Positions 13,756 to 24,097 of a stretch of 64,000 bases of DNA are shown here, one piece after another (within the stretch, counting starts at the first letter, position 1; each line of letters opens with the position of its first letter). The notes under the pieces were generated by a model. The model did no database searches. It saw only the letters and a program-made list of their open reading frames with translations, and was not told the DNA's origin. The stretch spans positions 2,790,001-2,854,000 of the forward strand of contig NC_089457.1 in assembly GCF_026210795.1 (NCBI RefSeq), in the 5' to 3' direction. The stretch is from Rhizophagus irregularis. Taxonomy: Eukaryota > Glomeromycota > Glomeromycetes > Glomerales > Glomeraceae. A program made the position numbers and the translations under genes.

Positions 13756-13791
13756 TTAGGGTTAGAGTTAAGGTTAGGGTTAGAGTTAGGG
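13756..13791 (+). repeat. Interstitial telomere-like tract, six TTAGGG-type hexamers
   Basis: Six consecutive hexamers read TTAGGG, TTAGAG, TTAAGG, TTAGGG, TTAGAG, TTAGGG. Three are perfect fungal/vertebrate-type telomere units and three differ by one base. It lies inside the broken Crinkler locus, where it reads as Arg-Val repeats. Because ordinary sequence continues on both sides, this is not a chromosome end in this window. Confidence 0.85.
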
Positions 13792-13879
13792 TTGTATTAT
13801 CGATAAGGGAAACGCATCAACGGTTTTTCATAATGGTCATCTTCGATTTCTAGATGCGTTAAAAAGCGCAATAAAAGTA

Positions 13880-14070
13880 AGAAAGTGGACGAAAAGGATG
13901 AAGATATGGGAGAAGCGGACGAAGAGGAAAAAATGGGTGAAGATATGGGAGACAGGGAGAGGGTAACAAATCGAAAAAAAGACAAAAGCAAGCCAAAAAG
14001 GGTGAAGAGATGGGAGAGGGTAGCAAATCGAAAAAAAAACAAAAGCAAGTCAAAAAGGCCAAAAAGTAAT
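13880..14070 (+). repeat. Purine-rich imperfect tandem repeat (about 57 bp unit)
   Basis: A Glu/Lys-coding stretch in which the segment starting GGGAGAGGGTAACAAATCG is repeated about 57 bases later with few changes (GGGAGAGGGTAGCAAATCG). In one frame it would give a strongly basic tail rich in KSKK and KKKQKQ, reminiscent of a nuclear localisation signal, but upstream frames are disrupted. Confidence 0.55.
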
Positions 14071-14816
14071 TACCGCTCTGCAAAAATTATTTTCCTCTTT
14101 CTCGACTTTTGAACCAAATGGAAAGTTTTCTAAGGATTTGGGTAGAACTTTGCTATTGCTAAATTAATAAATTATTACTATAAATCACAAATATAGTCTG
14201 CTTAGGTTAATGTTATGTTATTAATCACATTGTTATATACTGTATAATAGAATTGCATACATTGCTTTTAATATAAAAATAGAATTTTATTATTTCAGTA
14301 TACGATTTGTAGTTTTTAAACGAAAAATCTTTAGTTTTTCATGATAAAGTAGCAAGTGAATTGTGTGGCATGCTTCAAAGTACGCGGGTCCTTGAGAGCC
14401 CTTGCGTCATATTATTTCTTTGTTCTCTTACATTTCCGGTGCTAACTTTTTTCCTATTGTTAATATCGCTAACTACGAGAACCACCTTTCACTCATATAG
14501 ACCAATAAAGGATTGTGAACTTTTGATCTCATTACAAAAATACGGATTCGCTCAAATTAACGTCATATATGTGCGGAATAAATTACATGCAATTATTGTT
14601 TCGGAATACATTATGTCTAATGTTACTGCATTGCATATTCGATTACAACTTTCATATAGGACGCGATTTATTTTATCCAAGTGGGACTTTAGGTCTCACT
14701 TTTTTTCATTCACCATACATCTCTAAATGTATATCCCACAATTTATAGCCTTTTCGGCCAAATTCTTTATTGATAGTAAATAAATTACGTGATTCAGTTC
14801 GTAACAGCCCGTCAGC
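14071..14816. other. Intergenic region with sequence shared with 9040-9120
   Basis: About 14390-14500 is a diverged copy of 9040-9120. A 121-codon open frame at 14361-14726 has no recognisable domain and its first part is this repeat, so it is not called as a gene. Confidence 0.5.
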
Positions 14817-15317
14817 ATGGATGACATGTTTGATAACACCCCAAATAAAAAATCACGTGTGCGTGAACAATTGTTCACGATCATTTTTGTCAAGAAAAAT
14901 TTTTATTAATACATGCGAAAATGCGGGACTTCACCCGGGATACATGATGAAGTTACTACGATTCCCGACATCCGTTTTCCCGACAGGACCAAATCCCGAT
15001 ATGACATTTTCCGAATTCAATTTGTGAAAATGTAACTTTGGTTGGGTATATAAGTTTTAATAATAATACATTATAATTTATAAATCGCTACTGATGGTTG
15101 TGAATGCTTTATTATAGTGATAACTGTAAAGCAGTTTAAGAATAAAGCTAGCGAGCTTCCCCCAAAAGACTCAACAAGAACTGGCATTGTGTTTGGAGAT
15201 CGGTTTCTGAAGTTTATGGGAATATACGGAGACTTTACAAGATTTATTGCTGAAGAAGTACCGGAAAAGACAATGGATGAGGGGGAGGAAGAATCAAAAA
15301 TGATGATTGATGGTTAA
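14817..15317 (+). pseudogene. Fragments of an unrecognised gene
   Basis: Three pieces look protein-like but do not join cleanly. A start at 14818 gives MDDMFDNTPNKKSRVREQL. About 14910-15030 reads HDEVTTIPDIRFPDRT then YDIFRIQFVKM. After a possible intron (GTAACT at about 15030, TTATAG at about 15116) comes TVKQFKNKASELPPKDS, then GIVFGDRFLKFMGIYGDFTR and an acidic tail ending at TAA 15315-15317. The phase across the possible intron does not match, so the locus is either broken or my splice choice is wrong. I do not recognise the family. Confidence 0.3.
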
Positions 15318-16064
15318 GTATAACAATTGCATAGTGTGCATGCGAAGGAAATAATATTCTTGTATGATAATTATTACGTCTGATGCATGTGATTTTCAAA
15401 TTACTAGATTATAATTTTATAATTTGTAAAATGGCCGAAATAAAATTAAAAAAAGTAATTATTTTTAACTTTTTCGCGTTTCTATAACTTCTTTTAAGTA
15501 CACAGATTAAAGATAAAGCAAAAATCTTTTATTTTTAGTAAAATGAATGAAATTATGGAAATAAAATACCACCGCTGACTCTAGCTAAACTAATTTAGTA
15601 AAAAAAATAATTGAGTAACGGACGCTTAAAGGGAGAAATCCAGCTACTCCATACTATTATTGCTAACTTTTCGCTATTTATATGCCTATCTATGTACCAA
15701 TTTCCCGAAGAAAAATATCCGAATTTATCCATTTCATCTATTGCAAGCAAAAATATCATTGAGTTAAAAGTTTCTTATTCATGCAACTCCAATCCGTCTC
15801 TGTATCAAAATCTTTTATTAGGATCCAAACTCTGGAATCGAGAATTCGTTATATCCGGTGGATTTGGATTTTACTAGATATTAATGAAAAATTCAATAAT
15901 TTAGTATTACTGTGATTTTTACTTCCAATAAGCGTTAAAATCATCATAAACTTATATTTATTGATAAAATAATTACAAAAATAATAGTAATATAGAAATT
16001 TTTTTTTAAAAATTAATATACTTTTTTCGTCATAATTATATAACTATAATAATCTAATACATAA
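15318..16064. other. 3' flank of the first pseudokinase copy
   Basis: No gene is supported. The stretch from about 15790 to 15990 resembles 23850-24000 (shared GATATTAATGAAAA and flanks), so the duplicated unit that carries the pseudokinase genes extends beyond their stop codons. Confidence 0.5.
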
Positions 16065-18582
16065 TTATAAGTTATGTTCCTTGCAAAATTTAATAGCAGG
16101 TTCATAATCATTATAAGCAGCTAATTTCATATAATGAATAGCTTTTTCCTTATCCTTTATACCACTAATACCATTATAATATATATTTCCAGCGTTATAC
16201 ATTGCCACTTTAAACCCATCTTCAGCAGCTTTTTCAAAATATTTAAGAGCTTCTGAAAAATTTTGATCAACACCTTTGCCATGATACAAACAATCACCAT
16301 ATCTTACTTTTGCTTCAGGGAATTCATTTGCTTCATCATCAGCAACTTCTTTAAACAGTTCAGCAACAATTTTATCTTTATTTTGGGGGCTCTCAACCAA
16401 TCCTCTTGAAATGTAATAAGCTTTATAATATTTTGCTTTGATCTGATTACGATTCGCTGTACCTCCTCCTGTATTACCAAGATTTGCATAAGCTTCAAAA
16501 CATTTATATGCAATTTTTACATTTCCAACCAGTTTACCATGTTTATCATACAGCTTATGCTGTTTTGCTGCATCAGTGAGTGTCATGTATTTAAATGATT
16601 CAAAATCTGGTAAATCAATGGGAAGTGCATATTGATCTTGATCAATGCTGTATGCTCGTTTTGGAATAGGCTTTGGTGTGGAGGGTTTTCTACTTAGTCG
16701 TAAACTACTAGAATTTGATGAATCTTGTGAAAGTGAATGTCTCTTAGAATAATCTTTGACACAATTTCTAAGAACTTCAAACATTTTTGTAATTTTTGGC
16801 CTAAAATCTGGGTCATGTTGAACGGCTAAAAAATATGTAAAAAAAGAAACCAATTAAGTTATAACAAATAAAAATGTAATTTAAAATTATTTTCTTTTAC
16901 ATACCATCAATTTCTAATTGTTTGAATTCTTCTGGCATTTGACTAATATCAGAAAATGGTTCTCTATACATTTTATTACGCACCCTATCAGTTATATCCA
17001 AAATATCATCATTACCCTGATATGGAATTCTTTCTTCAGCTATTTCCCAAAGTAATATTCCAAAACTATAAACCTCACATTTTTGATCGTATTTGTAATT
17101 TGGAGCTCTCTCTAACAATTCAGGTGCACAATAACGAACTCGTTCTAAATTTTGGCTTTGATTTAATGTAGCTGCAGTTAAGTAACGACTTAATTTAAAA
17201 TTTGCAAGTTTTGCTGTCTCATTAAGTGTAATTAATATATTTTCAGCCCTAATATCACGATGAACAATCTAAAAAAAAAATTAAATCATTAAAAAAAATT
17301 TCGTTAATTAAACAAAAGCTGGTTATATAATTACCTCTACAGTTCTTAAAAAATTTAATCCACGAGCAATATCAAGGGATATACGTAATTTTAATTTAAG
17401 GTCAAAATCATGTTTATTTTGATAAAATTCACGCAAATTTCCACATTCAGCCCATTCAGTCACCAAATACCATTTATTTCCATCATAAGTTATTCCATAA
17501 AATTTTATGATGTTTTGCCAATCATGAAGTTCTTTAAGAATTGTAACTTGATTTTGTACAATCTTTTGGTCCTCTTTCTCAGAAATAGTTTTAAAAGCAA
17601 ATTCTGCACCTTTATTTGTTGTTTTATACCATTTAGTTACACGTCCATTCTTACGTGGTTTCTCATTATCATCCCGTTCATAATCAGCAAGTTTTAGTGG
17701 ATGTACCTGAAAGATATTATCAATTTTTGTTTGATTTTGAGAATTTTCATTCATAAATTTTTCCATTGTATTATTCATTGCATTGACTTTTACAACAGTT
17801 GAAGAAAACCCTTTACTTAAGTTTGCGAGGCAGGCTTTAATCTCTTTTGCGTCACCTCCAAGATCTTTTATGTCAGTTTTAACATGTGAAACATCAACAT
17901 CAATTTTTTTGATACCAGCCTCCATTCCCACTAGATACTATAATTTATTAAAATAATTTAAAATTAATTATGCTCAAATAATGCATAATGATAGAACAAT
18001 TTTTAATCTTACTTTTAATAAATCATCTTGATCGGCTTTTAATTGTCCAATTTCATCAGCAGTTTTAACATTAATAGCAAAAGACAAAACGTTAACACAA
18101 CTATCAAATTCTTTACATAACTCTTTAAAAGTTTTCTCAATACTTTTCGCTTGAATATATTTTATCAAAGATTTCATTTGAGAAATATCTGATATAAATT
18201 TTCTAATTTGTGTTATAATATTAACTAAATTTTGTAAACATAAATAATTTTTATTATTAAAAAAATCTTTTCTATTTCTTTGAACTTTAAGATCTAATAC
18301 GGCTAAGTCTGCAGCATAAACTCGTTGTAATAATGCATCACAAGTTCGCTTATTATGTTCAGCAGCTTGTGCTAAATCGACTATTTCGTTAAAAATATTT
18401 CCAATTTCAGAAATTAAAGGAAGAAATTTTGTAAATGGAACAACTATTGGAGCTCCTGCTTCGACTGCCGCTCCTATTGCGGCACCCGTACTTGACGCCA
18501 CATCAATTATAGTTGAAGCATGGTCGGCTATTTTTTCAACGAAAACAGCTGCTTTATTCCTTTTTGATCCATCATCCCCCAT
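16065..18582 (-). CDS. MLKL-like HeLo-pseudokinase-Sel1 protein, copy A (765 aa)
   Basis: Exons on the minus strand: 18582-18013, 17937-17335, 17268-16905, 16825-16065; 2298 nt, all phases agree. Exon 1 (residues 1-190) starts with a small-residue, Ala/Gly/Val-rich segment, then helices with LPLISEIGNIFNEIVDLAQA, AEHNKRTCDALLQRV and FKELCKEFDSCVNVLSFAI. The layout resembles the HeLo/MLKL N-terminal four-helix bundle. Exon 2 begins with an amphipathic linker (about 195-265) and then the kinase N-lobe: FAFK (K306 as the VAIK lysine), Q320 where the alpha-C Glu is expected, hinge TEWAECGNLREF. Exon 3 has VHRDIRAEN (D396) but LANFKLSR (N414) in place of DFG, then a CAPELLER segment. Exon 4 holds a Ser-rich linker and Sel1 repeats (about 630-765). 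No glycine-rich loop is visible. I infer a pseudokinase controlling a membrane-active bundle; kinase activity is unlikely but untested. Confidence 0.85.
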
Positions 18583-19943
18583 TCCTAATAATTAAATTTT
18601 AAAATAAAAAAAAAATATTTTTTTTTTGCGAACCTACAAAAACTCCGTTATATTTATTCATGTGTATGTTGTACTACCATTGTAATCAACTTTTGAAATC
18701 TCCGTACAACAATTACAATGTATATGAACAACAAAGTATTATTTAATTATTAATTTTGGGTATTATAATAAAACGTAAATGGGTGTACGTAATACGTTAT
18801 CTTTTATTATATATTTTCATTACAATTAGATATGAAAGTTAATAGAATTCATGTTACACGAACCGATGACCTTTATAAAATCAGGTCCTCTCCATCAGTC
18901 CATCTGCTAACACTTATGTAACCGATTTATACTTGGATGAATAACAAATCAGAAATAACGCGTGATAAGAAAATATAAAGCTGCAATGTTCATCTTGCCG
19001 ATCACTTGTGATTTTTTTATATTATCGATATTACACCAAAATTTACGACCTTTTTAAAATAATTTGGTTATTAGGCAAGTAATTCAGAAGTTAAAACATG
19101 GAATATAACAACTTTTGTAGCTTATAACTTATAGTATACTTATATATATTCTTCTATTTTATAACAAGCTGAAGAAGGGAGAAAATAAAGAAAGCTTCGC
19201 GGTAAAGGAAACAGACGTATTTAATATTAGTTTTAGCACATTTTAAACATTTTACCAGTAAATGTTAAATCTTAGAGACATCATAAAAATTAATAAAAAC
19301 TTTTCTTTAATATATAAAATCTAAAAATTAGTACTCTTATGGTAATTGTTTAATAAATTATTTGATTTCAGGAACTGTTCTATTGATTAATTTCATTAAC
19401 GAATTTGAATAGTAGATAATACTTCTTTGAATTGGAATATAAGGTTAGTTTTATAAGAAGTATTTTGTTAGTAGGAAATTTTATGAGGCTTAAATATTGC
19501 ATTGTTTTTCCAGTACTAAAGAAAGACAAAAATATACCTTAATTTTAGAATTGAAGATCATTTAGAATCATTGTATGTGGAGTTATTTATGATCAATCTC
19601 AAAATTAATGTATTGAACGAATTTATTCATTATTCATCAATTAATGATTCAATTCATGAAAATTTTTAGTTCGTTGGATAGGCCCTTTCAAATGGAAATA
19701 AAATCATATTCCTAGGCATACAATTTTACTTAAGGATTATATTCGATTTTAATTTTAAATGGATGATGCCCTTCTTTTACTTCCAATTAATAAAATTTGG
19801 ACACAAATATATCATTTTATTGCTATTACAATGGATGATTAAAATTCAAAATAAAATTAATTTATTGGCAAATTGAAGGTAAAATTTGCATATGTTTTTT
19901 TTTCATCATAATTAAATAACATGAATACATGATAATTATAAAT
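18583..19943. other. Duplicated intergenic spacer between copies A and B
   Basis: Holds the upstream region of copy A. The part from about 19021 to 19860 aligns almost throughout with 22715-23450, between copies B and C, showing that the tandem duplication included about 0.8 kb of non-coding DNA. No gene is seen. Confidence 0.65.
18661..18690 (-). promoter_or_regulatory. Conserved upstream element of copy A
   Basis: Diverged copy of an element (GATTACAATGGTAATACAGC in copy D, minus strand) found 70-97 bp upstream of the start codon in copies A to D. Here it lies 79 bp upstream. Conservation against a more diverged background suggests a promoter site, though recent duplication alone could also explain it. 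Confidence 0.4.
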
Positions 19944-22455
19944 TCATAAGTTATGCTCTTTACAGAATTTAATAGCGGGTTCATAACAATTATAAACAGC
20001 TAATTTCATATAATGAATAGCTTTTTCTGTATCTATTGTACAACCAATACCATTATAATACATATTTCCAACGTTATACATTGCTACTTTAACACCATCT
20101 TCAGCAGCTTTTTCAAAATATTTAAGAGCTTCTGAAACATCTTGTTCAACACCTTTGCCATAACACAAACAATCTCCATATCTTACTTTTGCTTCAGGGA
20201 ATTCATTTGCTTCATCATCAGCAACTTCCTTATATAATTCAGCAATAATTTTATCTTTATTTGGAGGGCTCGGAACCAATCCTCTCGAAATGTAAAGTGC
20301 TTTATAATATTTTGCTTTGATTTGATTACTACGGTTTGTTATATTTGTTTTATTCGAGTTTGCATAGGCTTCAAAACATTTATATGCAGTTTTTATATCT
20401 CCAATAAGTTTATCATTTCTATACAACTTATGTTGTTTTGCTGCATCAGCAAGTGTCATGTATTTAAATGATTCAAAATCTGGAGCATCAATGCTGTATG
20501 CTCGTTTTGGAGTAGGTTTTGTGGAGGTTTTTCCGCTTAGGTTTGAATTACTAGAACTTGATGAATCTTGTGAAAGTGGATGTCCCTTAGAAAAATAATC
20601 TTTGACACAATATCTAAGAACCTCAAACATTCTTGTAATTTTTGGCCTAAAAGTTGGGTCATGACGAACGGCTAAAAAATGTATAAAAATAAAAGAAAAT
20701 TAAATCTAACTAATAAAATTGTAATTTAAAATATTTTCTTTTACATACCTTCAATTTCTAATTGTTTGAATTTCTCTGGCATTTGACTATTTTCAGAAAA
20801 TGGTTCTCTATACATTTTATTACGTACCTTATTAGTTATATCCACAATATCATTACTATCTTGATATGGAACTCTTTCTTCAGCAATTTCCCAAAGTAAG
20901 ATTCCAAAACTATAAACCTCACATTTTTGATCATATTTGAAATTTGGAGCTCTATCTAACAATTCAGGTGCACAATAACGAACTCGTTCTAAATTTTGCT
21001 TTTGATTTAATGTAGCTGCAGTTAAGTAACGACTTAATTTAAAATTTGCAAGTTTTGCTGTCCCATTGAATGTAATTAATATATTCTCAGCCCTTATATC
21101 ACGGTGAACAATCTAAAAAAAAAAGAAAAAAGAATTAAGCAATCAAATAAAAATTTTGTTAATTAAAGTCGCTTATAGAATTACCTCAACGGCTCTTAAA
21201 AAATTTAATCCGCGAGCAATATCAAAAGACATACATAATTTCAATCTAAGATCGAATTGATCTTTATTGTTTGTATAATATTCACGTAAATTACCGTGTT
21301 CGGCCCATTCAGTCACCAAATATCGTTTATTTCCATCAGAAGTTATTCCATAAAATTTTATGATGTTATTCCAATCATGAAGTTCTTTAAGAATTGTAAC
21401 TTGATTTTGTACGTCAGTTTTTTCCTCCTCAGAGATAATTTTAAAAGCGACTTCATCACATTCAATTCTTATGTTAAACCATTTAGTTACACGTCCATCT
21501 TTACGTGGTTTCTCATTATCATCCTGTTTATAATCAGATATTTTTAGCGTATGTACCTGAAAGATTTTATCAATCTCCATTTGATTTTTATCAATCTCCT
21601 TTTGATTTTGAGAAGGTTTGTTCATATATTTTTCCATTGTATTATTCATTGCATTGACTTGTACAACTTTTGAAGAAAACTGAAAGTAGTCTTTAATCTC
21701 TTTTCTAAGATCTTTTACGTCATCTCTAACTTCTTTTACGTTATCTCCAACATCATTTACGTCATCTCTAACTTCCTTCACGTTAACTCCAATATCTTCT
21801 ACTCCGGTCTTAATACCAGCAATCATTTCTTGGAGATACTATAATTATTAAAACAATAGTTTATAATTAATTTTATATTCAAATAATGTATAATAGAATC
21901 CAATTTTTTTAATCTTACTTTAACGAAATCATCTTGATCGGCTTTTATTTCTTTAAGCTCATCAGCAATTTCAACGTTAATAGAAAAAGACAATAAGTTA
22001 ATACAACTATCAAATTCTTCACGTAATTCTGTAAAAGTTTTCTCAATATTTTTCGCTTTAAAATATTTTGCCAAAGTTTTCATTTGAGAAATTTCTGATA
22101 TAAAATCTTTAATTCGTGTTGCAATGTTAGATAAATCTTGCAAACGCAAATAATTATTACTAGTGAAAAAATCTTTTTTATCTTCTCTATCTCTTTTAAG
22201 ATCCCGTACGGCTGATTCCGCAGCATCAACTCGTTTTTTTAATATTTTACAGGTTCGTTTGTTATGTTCAGCAGCTTCCACTAAATCGATAATTTCGTCA
22301 AAAATATTTCCAATTTCTTTAATTAAGGGAAGAAAGTTTGTAAATGGAACAAGTACCGGAGCTATCTCGGTTGCTGCTTCAATTACGGAGCTTGCACTTT
22401 GTGCCATTTTATTTAGAAATGAGGCACTATTCTTAATTGAATTATCATCTTCCAT
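19944..22455 (-). CDS. MLKL-like HeLo-pseudokinase-Sel1 protein, copy B (760 aa)
   Basis: Exons: 22455-21919, 21838-21185, 21112-20749, 20671-19944 (2283 nt, in phase). The first exon opens MEDDNSIKNSASFLNK and carries APVLVPFTNFLPLIKEIG and AAEHNKRTCKILKKRV, the family's helical bundle. The linker at the start of exon 2 is the longest of the family: VKEVRDDV and VGDNVKEVRDDVKDLRKEI are heptads encoded by a 21-bp DNA repeat (about 21712-21800). Kinase part: VAFKII, VQNQVTILKEL (Gln for the alpha-C Glu), VHRDIRAEN, LANFKLSR instead of DFG, YCAPELLDR. The last exon has a Ser-rich linker, KYMTLADAAKQHKLY, then Sel1 repeats ending YEPAIKFCKEHNL. It is intact and probably expressed. Function is inferred as for copy A. 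Confidence 0.85.
21712..21800 (-). repeat. 21-bp tandem repeat coding heptads in the copy B linker
   Basis: About four imperfect 21-nt units, each with the plus-strand core TTTACGTCATCTCTAAC or a close variant. Each unit codes seven residues of the V-x-D-V pattern, so slippage changes the linker by whole heptads without a frameshift. Confidence 0.7.
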
Positions 22456-24097
22456 TTCTAATAATTTATCGAGAAAAAGAGAGAAAAAATTTTTTTTTTT
22501 ATGAAACTATAATACCTTTATTTGCATATCAGATATGCTGTATTACCATTTGTAATCAAACGTTTAGACAATAAATAATTTGGGATTTATAATAGCACGT
22601 AAATATTTTTCAAAGCGGAGATGTATCATATCATCCATCACGTTATTGTAATTACTAAAAAAAGGAACCCCAATAAAGAAAACTGGTTAATTAACCTGTT
22701 AATTGATTATCCAGTGGGATATTACACCAAATTATAAAATAATTTTGGTTATTAAAACAAAGTAATTCAAAAGTTAAAGCATAGAATATAACAATAACAA
22801 CTATTGTAGCTTATATACTGTATATTCTTCTCTTTGACTTAGTATAAGTTGAAGAAAGAATAATAAAGAAAAGCTTCGTAGTAAAGGAAAACAGACGTAT
22901 TTAAGGTTAATTTATTAGTACATTTTAAACATGTTACCAGTAATAAATATCATGTACTTAGAGATATGATATATAAAAAAATTAACACTTTTAGGTAAAT
23001 TTTTAATAATAAATTATTTGATTTTTCAGAAACTATTTCTATTGATTTTATTTCATTATTGAATTTGAGTAGTAGATAAAATTTCTTTGAAATGGAATAT
23101 AAGGTTATTTTATAAGAAGTTCTGTTAGTAGAAAATTTATGAGGTTTAAATATTAGTGGTTTGCATTATTTTTCAGTATGCACAAATGCTAAAAAAGAAA
23201 AATATATACCTTTAATTTTAGATCATTATATGTGCGATATTAATGATCAATCCCGTTGAAGATTTATTCATTTATTCATCAGTCATCAATCAGTGATTCA
23301 ATTCATAAATATTTTAGTTCTTTCAAATGGATATAAAATCATATTCTTACCGGTAAGTATACATGCACTTCAAATTACTTACAATTTTGCTTAAGGATTA
23401 TATGGATGAAGTCCCTCATTTCACTTTCAATTAATAAAATTTTAGATACAAATACAGTATTTATTATGTAACATTTATCAAAACAAAACATATGTACCGT
23501 ATATCACGAGGCACGGGCCATGTATAATACCTCTCATCGATCTCCAAAATTATCTACTAATGGCCCAATCAGCACTATGGCCAGTGATATGCGGTAAGTA
23601 ATTTATCCCAAATTTCTATTGGGTGCCAAGTTTCTATTCATATTTTAATCTTCGAAAATACCATGTTTTATCACAGGATATTTGAAAAATATAGGAACTA
23701 TTCAGATTTCCACGTATTCCCAACAATGAATTTCCAGGTCTGAGGGTGTGTCTAAATACCCTAAATCCATACATAAATAACGTCGGTACAAGTACTAATA
23801 CGGTTAGATTTTATATACCGAACAGTTTGTTTTTATATACCAAACCAGATTCTCTGGGACAGACTTCGTGGCGACTGTATTTAGATTTGAATTTTAGTGG
23901 GATATTAATGAAAAGTTTAATAATTTAATACATATGTTATATAATACATAATGCAGTGATTTTTTAAAATCTTCCGAAAACTTATATTTATTGATAAAAA
24001 ATTAAAATAACAATTTTTTTTTTTTAAAAGAAAAAAATAAATAATATGTTTTTCATCATAATTAAATAACATGATAATAAATAAATAAATAAATAAT
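22456..24097. other. Duplicated intergenic spacer between copies B and C
   Basis: From about 22715 to 23450 it is a copy of 19021-19860. At 22684-22695 it holds the palindrome GGTTAATTAACC, also upstream of copy D and in the ends of the hAT element at 60768-62054. About 23850-24000 resembles 15790-15990. No gene is seen. Confidence 0.6.
22533..22560 (-). promoter_or_regulatory. Conserved upstream element of copy B
   Basis: Same element as upstream of copies A, C and D, here 78 bp from the start codon, with one extra T in the centre (plus strand GCTGTATTACCATTTGTAATC shortened to its core TTACCATTTGTAATC). Confidence 0.4.

Larger units (their letters stand above)
11285..14070 (+). pseudogene. 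Crinkler (CRN) with P-loop NTPase domain, multiply broken
   Basis: The start MDMSFNLHVL, the block LWKLTVDEER, a Walker A motif GTSGCGKTRTCYELLCENWG (from 12185), a Walker B motif FIIILDEIQVLE (about 12598-12635), FRPIVTCVEEI (about 12955), FGRLRFV and VDEPFAINTLF (about 13365) follow the order of NTPase-type Crinklers. Two introns look normal: about 11692-11787 (GTAAG to GCAG) and about 11813-11900. Breaks seen: an in-frame TAA at 11492-11494, a shift in a T run at 12177-12183 just before Walker A, further shifts near 12248, 12340 and 12480, a TGA at about 12806, and another shift near 13495. Several fall in homopolymers, so some could be assembly errors, but at least six in one gene favour decay. 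The 3' end has a Lys/Glu-rich repetitive tail (13880-14070). Confidence 0.75.

Noticed and set aside
13756-13791. A chromosome end
   Set aside because: Only 36 bp, half of the hexamers imperfect, with continuous gene-like sequence on both sides.
13797-14083. Minus-strand open frames rich in Leu/Phe/Ser
   Set aside because: They are the complement of the purine-rich tandem repeat in the Crinkler tail.
14361-14726. 121-codon open frame
   Set aside because: Its first part is the repeat shared with 9040-9120 and the remainder shows no domain.
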